32,635 nucleotides of DNA from contig DUPP01000179.1 in the NCBI GenBank assembly GCA_012838265.1, forward strand, positions 1-32,635. Reading direction: 5' to 3'. Numbering within the stretch: the first letter of the stretch is position 1; every line of letters starts with the position of its first letter. The stretch is from Clostridiales bacterium. Its GTDB lineage: Bacteria > Bacillota > Clostridia > Peptostreptococcales > Anaerovoracaceae. The position numbers and the translations under genes were made by a program. Below the pieces are notes generated by a model. That model saw only the letters and a list, made by a program, of their open reading frames with translations. It had not been told where the DNA came from and did no database searches. Of this stretch, positions 1-7,907 are shown piece after piece.

Positions 1-101
1 GTCTCGTCCATCTCTTCGGCAATAGGCTTTATTTCATTTTCCGCGAAACGACGGAACATTTCTTGCTGAAGCAAATGTGTTTTTGATAATTTAAAATCCA
101 T
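1..101 (-). CDS. Acyl-CoA dehydrogenase, N-terminal fragment (runs off window)
   Basis: Reverse-complement reading from ATG at 101: MDFKLSKTHLLQQEMFRRFAENEIKPIAEEMDET, typical N-terminus of short-chain acyl-CoA dehydrogenases; GGAGG RBS upstream. Not in the supplied ORF track. Confidence 0.8.
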   Translation of the reverse strand, partial: MDFKLSKTHLLQQEMFRRFAENEIKPIAEEMDE

Positions 102-426
102 TTTTCTTTTTCCTCCCACATAAATAGATGATTGGCATTATTATGTATAATTTGTAGAAGCAATAACCATGCCAAGAATTGTGCTCTGTTTATTGTTATG
201 GAATAAAAAAAATGGATGTCACTCTAAATTTTTATTATGTTACTTAACAGTTGCTCTCGAAGAGCCTAAACTTAAAGGCTTTCATCACCTATATATAAAA
301 GGTAATAGTCTTTAATTTCTTTTCTAATAAATGAAAAAACCTATAATTATAGGTCGTTATAAATAAATTTAAACATAAAAACATTTTTTGAACCATTTTT
401 GATTCAATATTTATTTTAAGTTAATA

Positions 427-471
427 ATTTAATTCATAAAGTAATTTATTTAATTACTTTATGAATTAAAT
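427..471. repeat. Perfect 20-bp AT-rich inverted repeat with 5-nt loop
   Basis: ATTTAATTCATAAAGTAATT-tattt-AATTACTTTATGAATTAAAT read directly. Confidence 0.9.
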
Positions 472-517
472 ATGGTAAAAACTATAATTTTAATTCAGCA
501 ATATTCAGTAATATATT

Positions 518-1252
518 TTATCTCAATAGCATCCCCTTTTTCCTGAATTTCACTCCTACATCATCCCTGGTTTTGCTCATTAACGCTTTTCCGCAATGTT
601 CCGTCCATCTATCACTAGTCTCCCCGCCTGTGCGATCTATATAATACTGCTTCATTGTTTCATTATAAGCTTCTATATTTTGACTTTGCCTGCTGTTATC
701 ATAGTAATCGATTTTATGGATTTCTTCTTGTGGGAGTCGGGGTTTAAGTCCTGGTGTTTCATCTGGATAACCCAAGCATAATAAAAATAATGGTGCAACC
801 ATATCCGGCAATTTGAATTGGTCTGACAAGACCGCAACATCATTTCTAATTCCACCGACTACAACGCCTCCAAGGCCAAGACTTTGTGCCGCAATAAACG
901 CCTTTTGCATGGCAATAGCTGCATCTATAACAGCCACAGTATAGCATTCTGTATTACCGAACACGGCTTTATCGGTATTTTCAAAGTATTCACTTCCTCT
1001 ATATAAGTCAGCGCAGAAGAGTAAAACTAATGGTGCTTCCTTCACCCATCTTTGTCCACCGGATACCTCGTAAAGTGTATCTATTTTTTTGCGATCTCTT
1101 ACTTCAATGATCGTATATGCTTGGAAGTGGCTTGATGTAGGCGCCATTTGAGCACATTTAATAATCATATCAACAGTATCCCGATCGATCGGTTTGTCCT
1201 TATATTTTCTTATTGACGTATGATTCAAAAGCATCTTTACCGTTTCATTCAT
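518..1252 (-). CDS. NfsA/Frp-type nitroreductase family protein
   Basis: N-terminus NETVKMLLNHTSIRKYKDKPI...MAPTSSHFQAYTIIEV is characteristic of FMN-dependent nitroreductases. Start moved from 1270 (GTG) to ATG at 1252 because AAAGGAG lies just upstream of it. Confidence 0.88.
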   Translation of the reverse strand: MNETVKMLLNHTSIRKYKDKPIDRDTVDMIIKCAQMAPTSSHFQAYTIIEVRDRKKIDTLYEVSGGQRWVKEAPLVLLFCADLYRGSEYFENTDKAVFGNTECYTVAVIDAAIAMQKAFIAAQSLGLGGVVVGGIRNDVAVLSDQFKLPDMVAPLFLLCLGYPDETPGLKPRLPQEEIHKIDYYDNSRQSQNIEAYNETMKQYYIDRTGGETSDRWTEHCGKALMSKTRDDVGVKFRKKGMLLR

Positions 1253-1508
1253 TATAATTGCTCCTTTCACGAGAACACTGTGTCATTTTGTAAATCAATA
1301 AATACATCCGAAACAAAACCAAAAAGGTTTATATAGGTTTTGTCTCCGAAATTGTATTTATTATAACATATATTAATAAAAGTACACCTCAAATTTATTT
1401 TATGTTAATATCTTAAAATTAAGAAACCAATAGCGATATACATTAAATTATTGTTAAATTTTTATTAAATAGTGATATATCTACCAGCAGAATAAGAATT
1501 GCTCAGTA

Positions 1509-1517
1509 TGCTATAAT
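1509..1517 (+). promoter_or_regulatory. Extended -10 promoter element (TGCTATAAT) for the EamA gene
   Basis: TATGCTATAAT about 40 nt upstream of the start; no good -35, but TGn extended -10 present. Confidence 0.5.
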
Positions 1518-1555
1518 ATGGTATGATGTGTTGATATTTGGAAAGAGGCGTTGAA

Positions 1556-2431
1556 ATGACAGTTGAAATGACATATAAATCAAAGCAAATGGGTATCGTT
1601 CTAATGCTGCTGGCAGCATTATTCTTTTCTATATTGCAGGTTTGCGTAAATTTAACTGGAGAGAATATTCCTCTGATGGAGCAGGTTTTCTTTCGCAACA
1701 TCATTAGTATGGTAATCAGCTTTATTATCATTAAGAAAAACAACTTGTCTGTGTTCGGAGAAAAAAAATATCAGCCATTATTATTCATGCGTTCATTCTT
1801 CGGGCTTCTTGGACTAGTTTCATTGTTTTATGCCGCTCAAAGAGCAGCTCAGGCTGATGTTACTATTCTAAGCAAGTTGTCTCCATTCTTAATAACTATA
1901 CTTGCATATGTTTTTCTAAAGGAGAAAATTGCGAGAATTCAAGTCCCAGCTTTGATTATTGCTTTCGTCGGAGCTTTATTTGTTGTGAATCCGGCATTTC
2001 AATCAAATTTATTCCCTCTTTTCATAGCCTTTTTATGTGCTGTCTTTTCTAGTGTATCATATACACTTCTTGCATATTTTAAGGATAAGGTCGATGGAAT
2101 GACGGTTATCATGCACTTTTCGACCTTCTGTGTAATATCTTCTCTTCCTTTTTTTATTATGGATTTTACCATGCCAAGCCTTACTGATTTTTTACTGCTG
2201 CTTCTCATTGGAGTTTGCGGTGCTTTTGGTCAAATTGCACTAACCTATGCATATCGAATGGCTCCTGCCGCAGAGGTGAGCATCTATAACTACTCAGGTA
2301 TACTATTCTCAGCTTTGCTTGGTTATTTCATTCTTGGGGAAGCATTACCTATTTCTTCTATTATAGGTGGAATACTTGTAGTTCTCGCTTCCTATCTCAC
2401 CTACCGTTATTCCTTCTTACCTTCCGAATAA
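1556..2431 (+). CDS. EamA/DMT-family transporter
   Basis: About 10 hydrophobic segments, EamA-like pattern (LMRSFFGLLGLVSLFYAAQRAAQADVTILSKLSPFLITILAYVFLKEKI). Start chosen at ATG 1556 after GAAAGAGG. Confidence 0.85.
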   Translation: MTVEMTYKSKQMGIVLMLLAALFFSILQVCVNLTGENIPLMEQVFFRNIISMVISFIIIKKNNLSVFGEKKYQPLLFMRSFFGLLGLVSLFYAAQRAAQADVTILSKLSPFLITILAYVFLKEKIARIQVPALIIAFVGALFVVNPAFQSNLFPLFIAFLCAVFSSVSYTLLAYFKDKVDGMTVIMHFSTFCVISSLPFFIMDFTMPSLTDFLLLLLIGVCGAFGQIALTYAYRMAPAAEVSIYNYSGILFSALLGYFILGEALPISSIIGGILVVLASYLTYRYSFLPSE

Positions 2432-2528
2432 GAATGCTATATAACATGTAGTTTAATTAAACATATGTTACACCTCCGAATAAGACCAATATATATCAGT
2501 TGACGGGGTATGAAATGCTATATGTCAG

Positions 2529-2558
2529 TTGACGGCGTTTTTAATAAAGGTATATAAT
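2529..2558 (+). promoter_or_regulatory. Sigma-A type promoter for alr (TTGACG-N18-TATAAT)
   Basis: TTGACG at 2529-2534 and TATAAT at 2553-2558, 70 nt upstream of the likely alr start. Confidence 0.65.
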
Positions 2559-2627
2559 AACCTTATTAATTATAAATATAAAGCAAACATTAATATGACA
2601 ATATATAAGAAAGGCAGGCTCACTTTT

Positions 2628-3758
2628 ATGCTAAAAGAGGCATTAAGACCGGCTTGGGCTGAAATTAATCTAAGTAATCTTGAATATAATCTAAAACAAG
2701 TTAAGAAAAAGGTAGGGGGACGGGAAATAATTGGTGTAGTCAAGGCGGATGCTTATGGTCACGGGGCAATTGCTGTATCTAAAGTTTTACTTCAAAATGG
2801 AGTAAAAGCCTTGGCCGTCGCAACACCACATGAAGCTGCTGAACTGCGTGAAGCGGGTATAACTTGTCCTATTATTATGGTTGGTCTTGTACCAGAGATC
2901 TACGCTCATACACTTCTTAATAATGATATCATCCCAATAACTGCTACTTACCGACATGCGGAAGCAATCTCCAACGCAGCTAAATCTGTTGGAAAGATTA
3001 TTGAAGCCTTCGTTGTCGTAGATACTGGAATGGGACGCATAGGCTTCCTTCCCAACGATGCAAGTGTTGAGGAAATAAAAAAAATAAACAGTCTTTCTAA
3101 TCTTAAAATTAAAGGGCTCTTTTCTCATTTTGCAGCTGCTGATGAGAAAGATAAGAGCTACACAATAAAACAGATTTCCCTTTTTAAACAATTTTTAGAA
3201 AAGTTGGAACAGGCGGGAGTTAATATCTCATACCGTTCAATCGGCAACAGTGCGGCTGTAATGGATATTCCAGACGCTTATTTTGATGCGGTACGCCCCG
3301 GAATTATACTTTACGGTTGTTATCCTTCATCCGAAGTGAATAAAGACCAACTTAAGATAAAACCTGTGATGTCAATAAAAGCAAATATTATTTATTTAAA
3401 AAAGATTCCTGCCGGGTATTCCATAAGTTATGGACGTAAATTTACAACAAAACGAGAAAGTCTGATTGCAACATTAACTCTCGGTTACGCTGATGGTTAC
3501 CCAAGATATCTCTCAGGAAAGGGTCGTGTAATTGTAAACGGAGTTTATGCTCCTGTGGTAGGAAATATCTGTATGGATCAATGCATGGTTGACGTAACCG
3601 ATGTGCCTGGTGTTTGCCTTGGCAGCGAGGTTGTGGTAATGGGAAAGCAAGGTGATTTAGAAATCACTGCTGATGAAATCGCAGAAAAAACGGGAACGAT
3701 AAATTATGAGATCATCTGTGGATTCGGCCAAAGACTGCCGAAAGTATATGTGAAATAA
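2628..3758 (+). CDS. alr: Alanine racemase
   Basis: RPAWAEINLSNLEYNLKQ...GVVKADAYGHGA (PLP lysine motif), RPGIILYG, LGYADGYPR, MDQCMVDV, YEIICGFGQRLP. Start placed at internal Met34 of the supplied ORF, since the promoter overlaps the annotated ORF start. Confidence 0.96.
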   Translation: MLKEALRPAWAEINLSNLEYNLKQVKKKVGGREIIGVVKADAYGHGAIAVSKVLLQNGVKALAVATPHEAAELREAGITCPIIMVGLVPEIYAHTLLNNDIIPITATYRHAEAISNAAKSVGKIIEAFVVVDTGMGRIGFLPNDASVEEIKKINSLSNLKIKGLFSHFAAADEKDKSYTIKQISLFKQFLEKLEQAGVNISYRSIGNSAAVMDIPDAYFDAVRPGIILYGCYPSSEVNKDQLKIKPVMSIKANIIYLKKIPAGYSISYGRKFTTKRESLIATLTLGYADGYPRYLSGKGRVIVNGVYAPVVGNICMDQCMVDVTDVPGVCLGSEVVVMGKQGDLEITADEIAEKTGTINYEIICGFGQRLPKVYVK

Positions 3759-3792
3759 ATTTAAATTCTCCGCTTAGGTGAATGTGTGTTCA

Positions 3793-4620
3793 CTATTCTC
3801 TTACTTTTCTCGGCAATAACCCTATCATATAACATATGATAAAGGTGAAAAGGTTCACTAAAACTATGCTGGCACCTGCTGGGGTATCAAACTTATAGGA
3901 TACTATCATTCCAAAAAAGAAGCAGATCATTGAAATTATGGCAGAGGTTATGATAACGCCGCGAAAGCTTCTGAAAATCTGCATGGACGATAATGCCGGG
4001 AAAATAATCAGACTCGAAATTAAAAGAGCCCCCATGATTCTCATGCCAACCACAATGGTTACCGCAGTCAAAAGAGCAATCATCATATTATAAATACCAA
4101 CATTAGTTCCGGTTGCACGCGCAAAATTTTCGTCAAAGGTCACTGCAAAGATCTTATTATAGAAGAAAATAAATAACAAAAGCACTATAATAGATAGTAA
4201 TGTGCTCAAAAAAACATCCTCGTTGCTCATAGCCAAAATACTTCCGAATAAAAAATTATAGACATCTGCATTCATACCTGTTGTCAATGAAGCAATGATG
4301 ACACCTATTGCGATGAAGCTGCTTGAAATCAAAGCAATAGCAGCATCTCCCCTTATTTTACTGTTTTCGCTGATTCTAAGCAGCAAAAACGCTGCAATAA
4401 CAACTACTGGTATCGATACCTTCAAAGGGGCAAGGTTCATTGCCATTGCCACAGATAAAGCACCAAATCCTACATGAGACAATCCATGCCCTATCATCGA
4501 ATATCTTTTGAGAACCAAGCTCACTCCAAGTAATGCAGAGCACAGTGCTACCAGCATCCCCACCACAAAGGCACGTAATATAAACGAATATGACAGCAAT
4601 TCACGAATCAGATCTATCAT
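3793..4620 (-). CDS. znuB: Zinc/manganese ABC transporter permease (ABC-3 family)
   Basis: ABC-3 family membrane protein pattern (MVALCSALLGVSLVLKRYSMIGHGLSHVGFGALSVA); downstream of znuA and znuC. Confidence 0.9.
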   Translation of the reverse strand: MIDLIRELLSYSFILRAFVVGMLVALCSALLGVSLVLKRYSMIGHGLSHVGFGALSVAMAMNLAPLKVSIPVVVIAAFLLLRISENSKIRGDAAIALISSSFIAIGVIIASLTTGMNADVYNFLFGSILAMSNEDVFLSTLLSIIVLLLFIFFYNKIFAVTFDENFARATGTNVGIYNMMIALLTAVTIVVGMRIMGALLISSLIIFPALSSMQIFRSFRGVIITSAIISMICFFFGMIVSYKFDTPAGASIVLVNLFTFIICYMIGLLPRKVRE

Positions 4621-5320
4621 TTTCGCCTCCCCAAAGAAACATTTTTCCTGTTTTACTTTTGAGATAATTCTCTGTTGTACCGAAAAACACTAGATTTTTG
4701 TCAAGGTGCAGAATTTTGCTTGCATTTTTAACTGCTGCCTTTACGTCATGGGATATCATTACTACTGTTATTCCTGACTGATTTAGTTCCTTTATTATTT
4801 CGTAAAACTCGGTTGTTATTTTTGGATCTAACCCAGAAACAGGCTCATCCAAAAAAAGTATCTTATCAGTTGCACAAAGAGCTCTTGCAAGAAGGACTCT
4901 TTGCTGTTGACCTCCTGATAGTGTTTTATAGGATTTATTTTTGATGTCCAAGATTCCCAATTGTGCCATATTACTTTTAGCCTTTGTTTTTTCTCTGCTT
5001 GAATAAAATGGCTTTAATCTCATTTGATTTAAACATCCTGATAAAACCACTTCAAAAACAGAAGCAGGAAAATCTTTTTGCACTGGATTATACTGCGGTA
5101 AATATCCAATATGGCTCAACTTTACTCTTTCATCGAAAATAAGGGATCCATTTTTTATAGGGATAAGTCCCAAGATTCCTTTCATCAGAGTCGTTTTCCC
5201 AGAGCCATTTTCACCAACAATGCAGATGTAATCTCCCTGCTCAACGTCAAAGCTTATATCGCTTAATACAGGTTTTCTATCGTAGTATACTGACAAGTTT
5301 TGAACGCTGATTAACGGCAT
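4601..5320 (-). CDS. znuC: Zinc/manganese ABC transporter ATP-binding protein
   Basis: Walker A GENGSGKTT, signature LSGGQQQR, Walker B ILFLDEP; overlaps znuB by 20 nt. Confidence 0.92.
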   Translation of the reverse strand: MPLISVQNLSVYYDRKPVLSDISFDVEQGDYICIVGENGSGKTTLMKGILGLIPIKNGSLIFDERVKLSHIGYLPQYNPVQKDFPASVFEVVLSGCLNQMRLKPFYSSREKTKAKSNMAQLGILDIKNKSYKTLSGGQQQRVLLARALCATDKILFLDEPVSGLDPKITTEFYEIIKELNQSGITVVMISHDVKAAVKNASKILHLDKNLVFFGTTENYLKSKTGKMFLWGGENDRSDS

Positions 5321-6415
5321 CTACTTCAAGCCCTCCTTTAAGTTTTCAGCGTTTTGCCTCATTAATGATAAATATGTGGCACCGCTTTCCAACTCTTCTT
5401 TCGTTACGTTATGACATGAATGAAACAGCAGCATTTTTTTCCCGGTTTCCCTACTTATACTTCTTGCTACCTTTGGGTCTTCCATTTCAGCATAATATAT
5501 GACATGTATATTCTCTTCCTTTATCCTATCTATCAAGTCTGCTACCTTTCTTGCGCTCGGTTCCGTTTCAGAAGAACATGAATCAAATGCTGATCGATAT
5601 GTCAAACCATAACGTTTTGCAAAATAATATAGCGCAAATCTGCTTCCAAATATGATTTCGTTTCGATGTCCATCCCTTACTATTGCTTGAAATTCCTCAT
5701 GAAGTGCATCTAATTCTTCATTGTAACGAGCAGTATTTTTTTTATAATAGGCCTCGTTTACAGGATCTATCCTGCAAAGAGCTTCATTTATTTTATTTAC
5801 CATTATTTTTGCATAAATTGGATCCGTCCAAATATGTGGATCAAAGACGTGACTTTGGCTGTGCCTGTGGTTATGACTTGCCCCGGTATTGTGATCATGC
5901 CATAGTTCATTATTGTGTTCATCCCATGTTTCATAGTCATGATCATGCCCTGCTCCACCGTTATGAACACCCCTTGCTTCTTTGTTCTTTTCATGTTCCG
6001 CTACTGTAGGCTCAGCGCTGACTAAATCAATTCCCTCAGACAAATCAAGCACTAAACTCTTGGAATTAGAACTCTTCATGCCATCGATGATTTTTTGTGA
6101 CCAAATCTCCATATTTTTACCAGTATATATAAATAAATCTGATTCATTTATTTTTATAATATCTGAAGGCGTAGGTTCATAAGAATGACTTTCCATGCCT
6201 GGCGGTAAAAGAAGGGTTACTTCTGCCTTATCACCGGCAATTTGCCGCGCAAAATCATACTGTGGAAAAAGAGTTGCCACAATTTGAACCTTGCCGTCTT
6301 GAACCTTGTCATCTGTGGTACTTTTCACTACAGAAGCTTCATCATCAGGTACACATCCAGCTAACAGAAAAGCCAAAAGTACAATAATTACAAGTATATA
6401 TAGTTGTTTTTTCAT
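5321..6415 (-). CDS. znuA: Zinc ABC transporter substrate-binding lipoprotein with His-rich loop
   Basis: Lipobox LLAGC, IVATLFPQYDFARQIAG, MESHSYEPTPSD, His-rich loop then VFDPHIWTDP (ZnuA/TroA family). Confidence 0.93.
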   Translation of the reverse strand: MKKQLYILVIIVLLAFLLAGCVPDDEASVVKSTTDDKVQDGKVQIVATLFPQYDFARQIAGDKAEVTLLLPPGMESHSYEPTPSDIIKINESDLFIYTGKNMEIWSQKIIDGMKSSNSKSLVLDLSEGIDLVSAEPTVAEHEKNKEARGVHNGGAGHDHDYETWDEHNNELWHDHNTGASHNHRHSQSHVFDPHIWTDPIYAKIMVNKINEALCRIDPVNEAYYKKNTARYNEELDALHEEFQAIVRDGHRNEIIFGSRFALYYFAKRYGLTYRSAFDSCSSETEPSARKVADLIDRIKEENIHVIYYAEMEDPKVARSISRETGKKMLLFHSCHNVTKEELESGATYLSLMRQNAENLKEGLK

Positions 6416-6427
6416 CCCTTACCCCTT

Positions 6428-6844
6428 TTAAGATTCATTCGTACAATTACTGCAACAGCCATACAAAACTGTTTTTGAATGATCCACCTCAAAATCATGA
6501 TGGAATTTGACATGAGAATCTAATTCTTCAAGGTATTTACATTCAACATGAATCAGCTGACCGCATTCAATACATTTTAAATGATAATGCTCCCCGCAAT
6601 CTTCATTCTTCGCTATATACTGATAGCAAGCACTTTTACCCTCTTCGATAAAATATTTTCTCACTATTCCCTGTGAAACAAGCTTGTCCAAATAACGATA
6701 AACTGTAGCCTTGCTCACAGGGTTTCCACCTTGTTTCAAAGCTGTAATTATTTCAACGGCAGTTATATGACGATCCTTGTTTCGAATCAGACAATCCAAA
6801 ATCTGATCCCTTTGCTTTGTTTTATACTTTGTTACAGCAGTCAT
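6428..6844 (-). CDS. zur: Fur-family transcriptional regulator (probable zinc regulator Zur)
   Basis: ISxTVYRYLDKLVSQGIV-type winged helix, HYHLKCIECGQLIHVEC and CCSNC Zn-binding Cys; first gene of the znu operon. Start at ATG 6844 preceded by AGGAGA. Confidence 0.88.
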   Translation of the reverse strand: MTAVTKYKTKQRDQILDCLIRNKDRHITAVEIITALKQGGNPVSKATVYRYLDKLVSQGIVRKYFIEEGKSACYQYIAKNEDCGEHYHLKCIECGQLIHVECKYLEELDSHVKFHHDFEVDHSKTVLYGCCSNCTNES

Positions 6845-6874
6845 GATAATTCTCCTATCAACCAATGTTTCAGC

Positions 6875-6970
6875 TAATTAGTTCCTCGAGTTATTCATTT
6901 GATTTATATTAACAATAGCTGTATTTTCCTAGCCTTTCTTAATTAATTCCTCAAGTTATTCATTTGATTT
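6875..6970. repeat. Pair of 31-nt direct repeats, 65-nt period (6875-6905 and 6940-6970)
   Basis: TAATTAGTTCCTCGAGTTATTCATTTGATTT versus TAATTAATTCCTCAAGTTATTCATTTGATTT, 29/31 identical. Confidence 0.9.
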
Positions 6971-6981
6971 TGCTCTGAAAT

Positions 6982-6996
6982 TGAAACTGAGTTTCA
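6982..6996. promoter_or_regulatory. Palindrome TGAAAC-TGA-GTTTCA at the zur-znu transcription start (candidate operator)
   Basis: Perfect 6-3-6 dyad immediately downstream of the -10 element. Confidence 0.5.
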
Positions 6997-7003
6997 TTTT
7001 TAT

Positions 7004-7009
7004 ATTATA
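7004..7009 (-). promoter_or_regulatory. -10 element (TATAAT) of the zur-znuACB promoter
   Basis: Reverse complement reads GGCTATAATATAAAAATGAAACTCAGTTTCA; about 160 nt upstream of zur. Confidence 0.55.
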
Positions 7010-7085
7010 GCCTGGAAAATGTTCTGTCATGTCGAATAACCAAGACAAAAACGTTCAATAATCGGCAATTAAAGTAGCTTTGACA

Positions 7086-7116
7086 CTAAAAAATCCGGGT
7101 ATCTATGATCCCGGAT
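7086..7116 (-). terminator. Rho-independent terminator of the DtxR/MntR-like gene
   Basis: On the minus strand ATCCGGG-ATCATAGATA-CCCGGAT followed by TTTTT, about 50 nt after the stop codon at 7169. Confidence 0.85.
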
Positions 7117-7168
7117 AATTAGTTATGAGTATGATAAAACTTCTTTGTTCACAATTTTTTTGCAATTA

Positions 7169-7543
7169 TTATTCACAATTTTTTTCTACCCATTTCTTTA
7201 TTTGCTGAAATGACTCTTGGCTTATTACATGCTCGATTCTGCACGCATCAGCAACCGCAACTTTTTCATCTATTTGCAAGGCATTTACCAAATACTTAGT
7301 AATCAGCCTATGGCGTTCGTAAATCTGAGTCGCTCTCTCATATCCTGCTTCTGTCAGATGAATTTCACCACTTTCTTCCATAGTGATATATCCTGCCTTT
7401 TTTAAGATACCCATTGCTCTACTAATGCTCGCTTTCGTGTAATCCAGCTCATTGGCTATATCGATAGAGCGAACGGAGCCGTTCTTATTTTGCAAAATGA
7501 GTATTGTCTCTAAATAGTTTTCACCTGATTCCTTAATTTTCAT
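7169..7543 (-). CDS. DtxR/MntR-family metal-dependent transcriptional regulator
   Basis: ENYLETILILQNKNGSVRSIDIANELDYTKASISRAMGILKKAGYITMEESGEIHLTEAGYERA...ERHRLITKYLV...DACRIEHVIS: DtxR HTH and metal-binding dimerisation helix. Confidence 0.92.
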   Translation of the reverse strand: MKIKESGENYLETILILQNKNGSVRSIDIANELDYTKASISRAMGILKKAGYITMEESGEIHLTEAGYERATQIYERHRLITKYLVNALQIDEKVAVADACRIEHVISQESFQQIKKWVEKNCE

Positions 7544-7716
7544 AGTATCCCCCGTAACAAAATATACCTTGATTAGTATATTATCATAAAATTATACTAT
7601 CATAAAATATTATGCAATTCAATGTGAGCGGAAGTTCGCTTTTCTTTGTTCTAAAAATCATTCTTTGCCATGAAATCCATTTACCTTGAAAATTTAAAAA
7701 CAATTATGGAAATATA

Positions 7717-7746
7717 TTGACAAAATATCATTAATAATAGTACACT
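7717..7746 (+). promoter_or_regulatory. Candidate feo promoter P1 (TTGACA-N18-TACACT)
   Basis: Consensus -35 TTGACA at 7717-7722 and TACACT at 7741-7746. Confidence 0.55.
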
Positions 7747-7752
7747 ATATAT

Positions 7753-7772
7753 GAGTTAGCGGCGGCTAACTC
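7753..7772. promoter_or_regulatory. Perfect palindrome GAGTTAGC-GGCG-GCTAACTC (candidate metalloregulator operator 1)
   Basis: 8-4-8 perfect dyad just downstream of P1 -10. Confidence 0.6.
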
Positions 7773-7871
7773 GGGGTATATTTAATATAACAATAGCTAA
7801 TAGCTTGAAAAATTAAATAATATTGTCAAATCATCAAAATAAATTGTCATAATAAATTTAACCGATTTATA

Positions 7872-7894
7872 TTACAGAACTCAGAGTTCTGTAA
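7872..7894. promoter_or_regulatory. Perfect 11-1-11 palindrome TTACAGAACTC-A-GAGTTCTGTAA in the feo leader
   Basis: Read directly; followed by ATTTTC on the + strand, so it could be an operator or a weak attenuator hairpin. Confidence 0.55.
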
Positions 7895-7907
7895 ATTTTC
7901 GAAAAGA

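Noticed and set aside
596-781. Antisense ORFs within clear genes (e.g. 596-781, 2787-3191, 5683-6009, 9002-9280, 12807-13178, 26762-27031)
   Set aside because: They overlap well-supported genes on the opposite strand or in another frame, have low-complexity translations, and lack convincing RBS or domains.
1465-1743. 92-aa minus-strand ORF overlapping the EamA gene start
   Set aside because: No recognisable domain; covers the promoter and start of a clear transporter gene.
3758-3793. Short hairpin GTGAA-N6-TTCAC between convergent alr and znuB as a terminator
   Set aside because: Only 5 bp and no T-tract in either direction.
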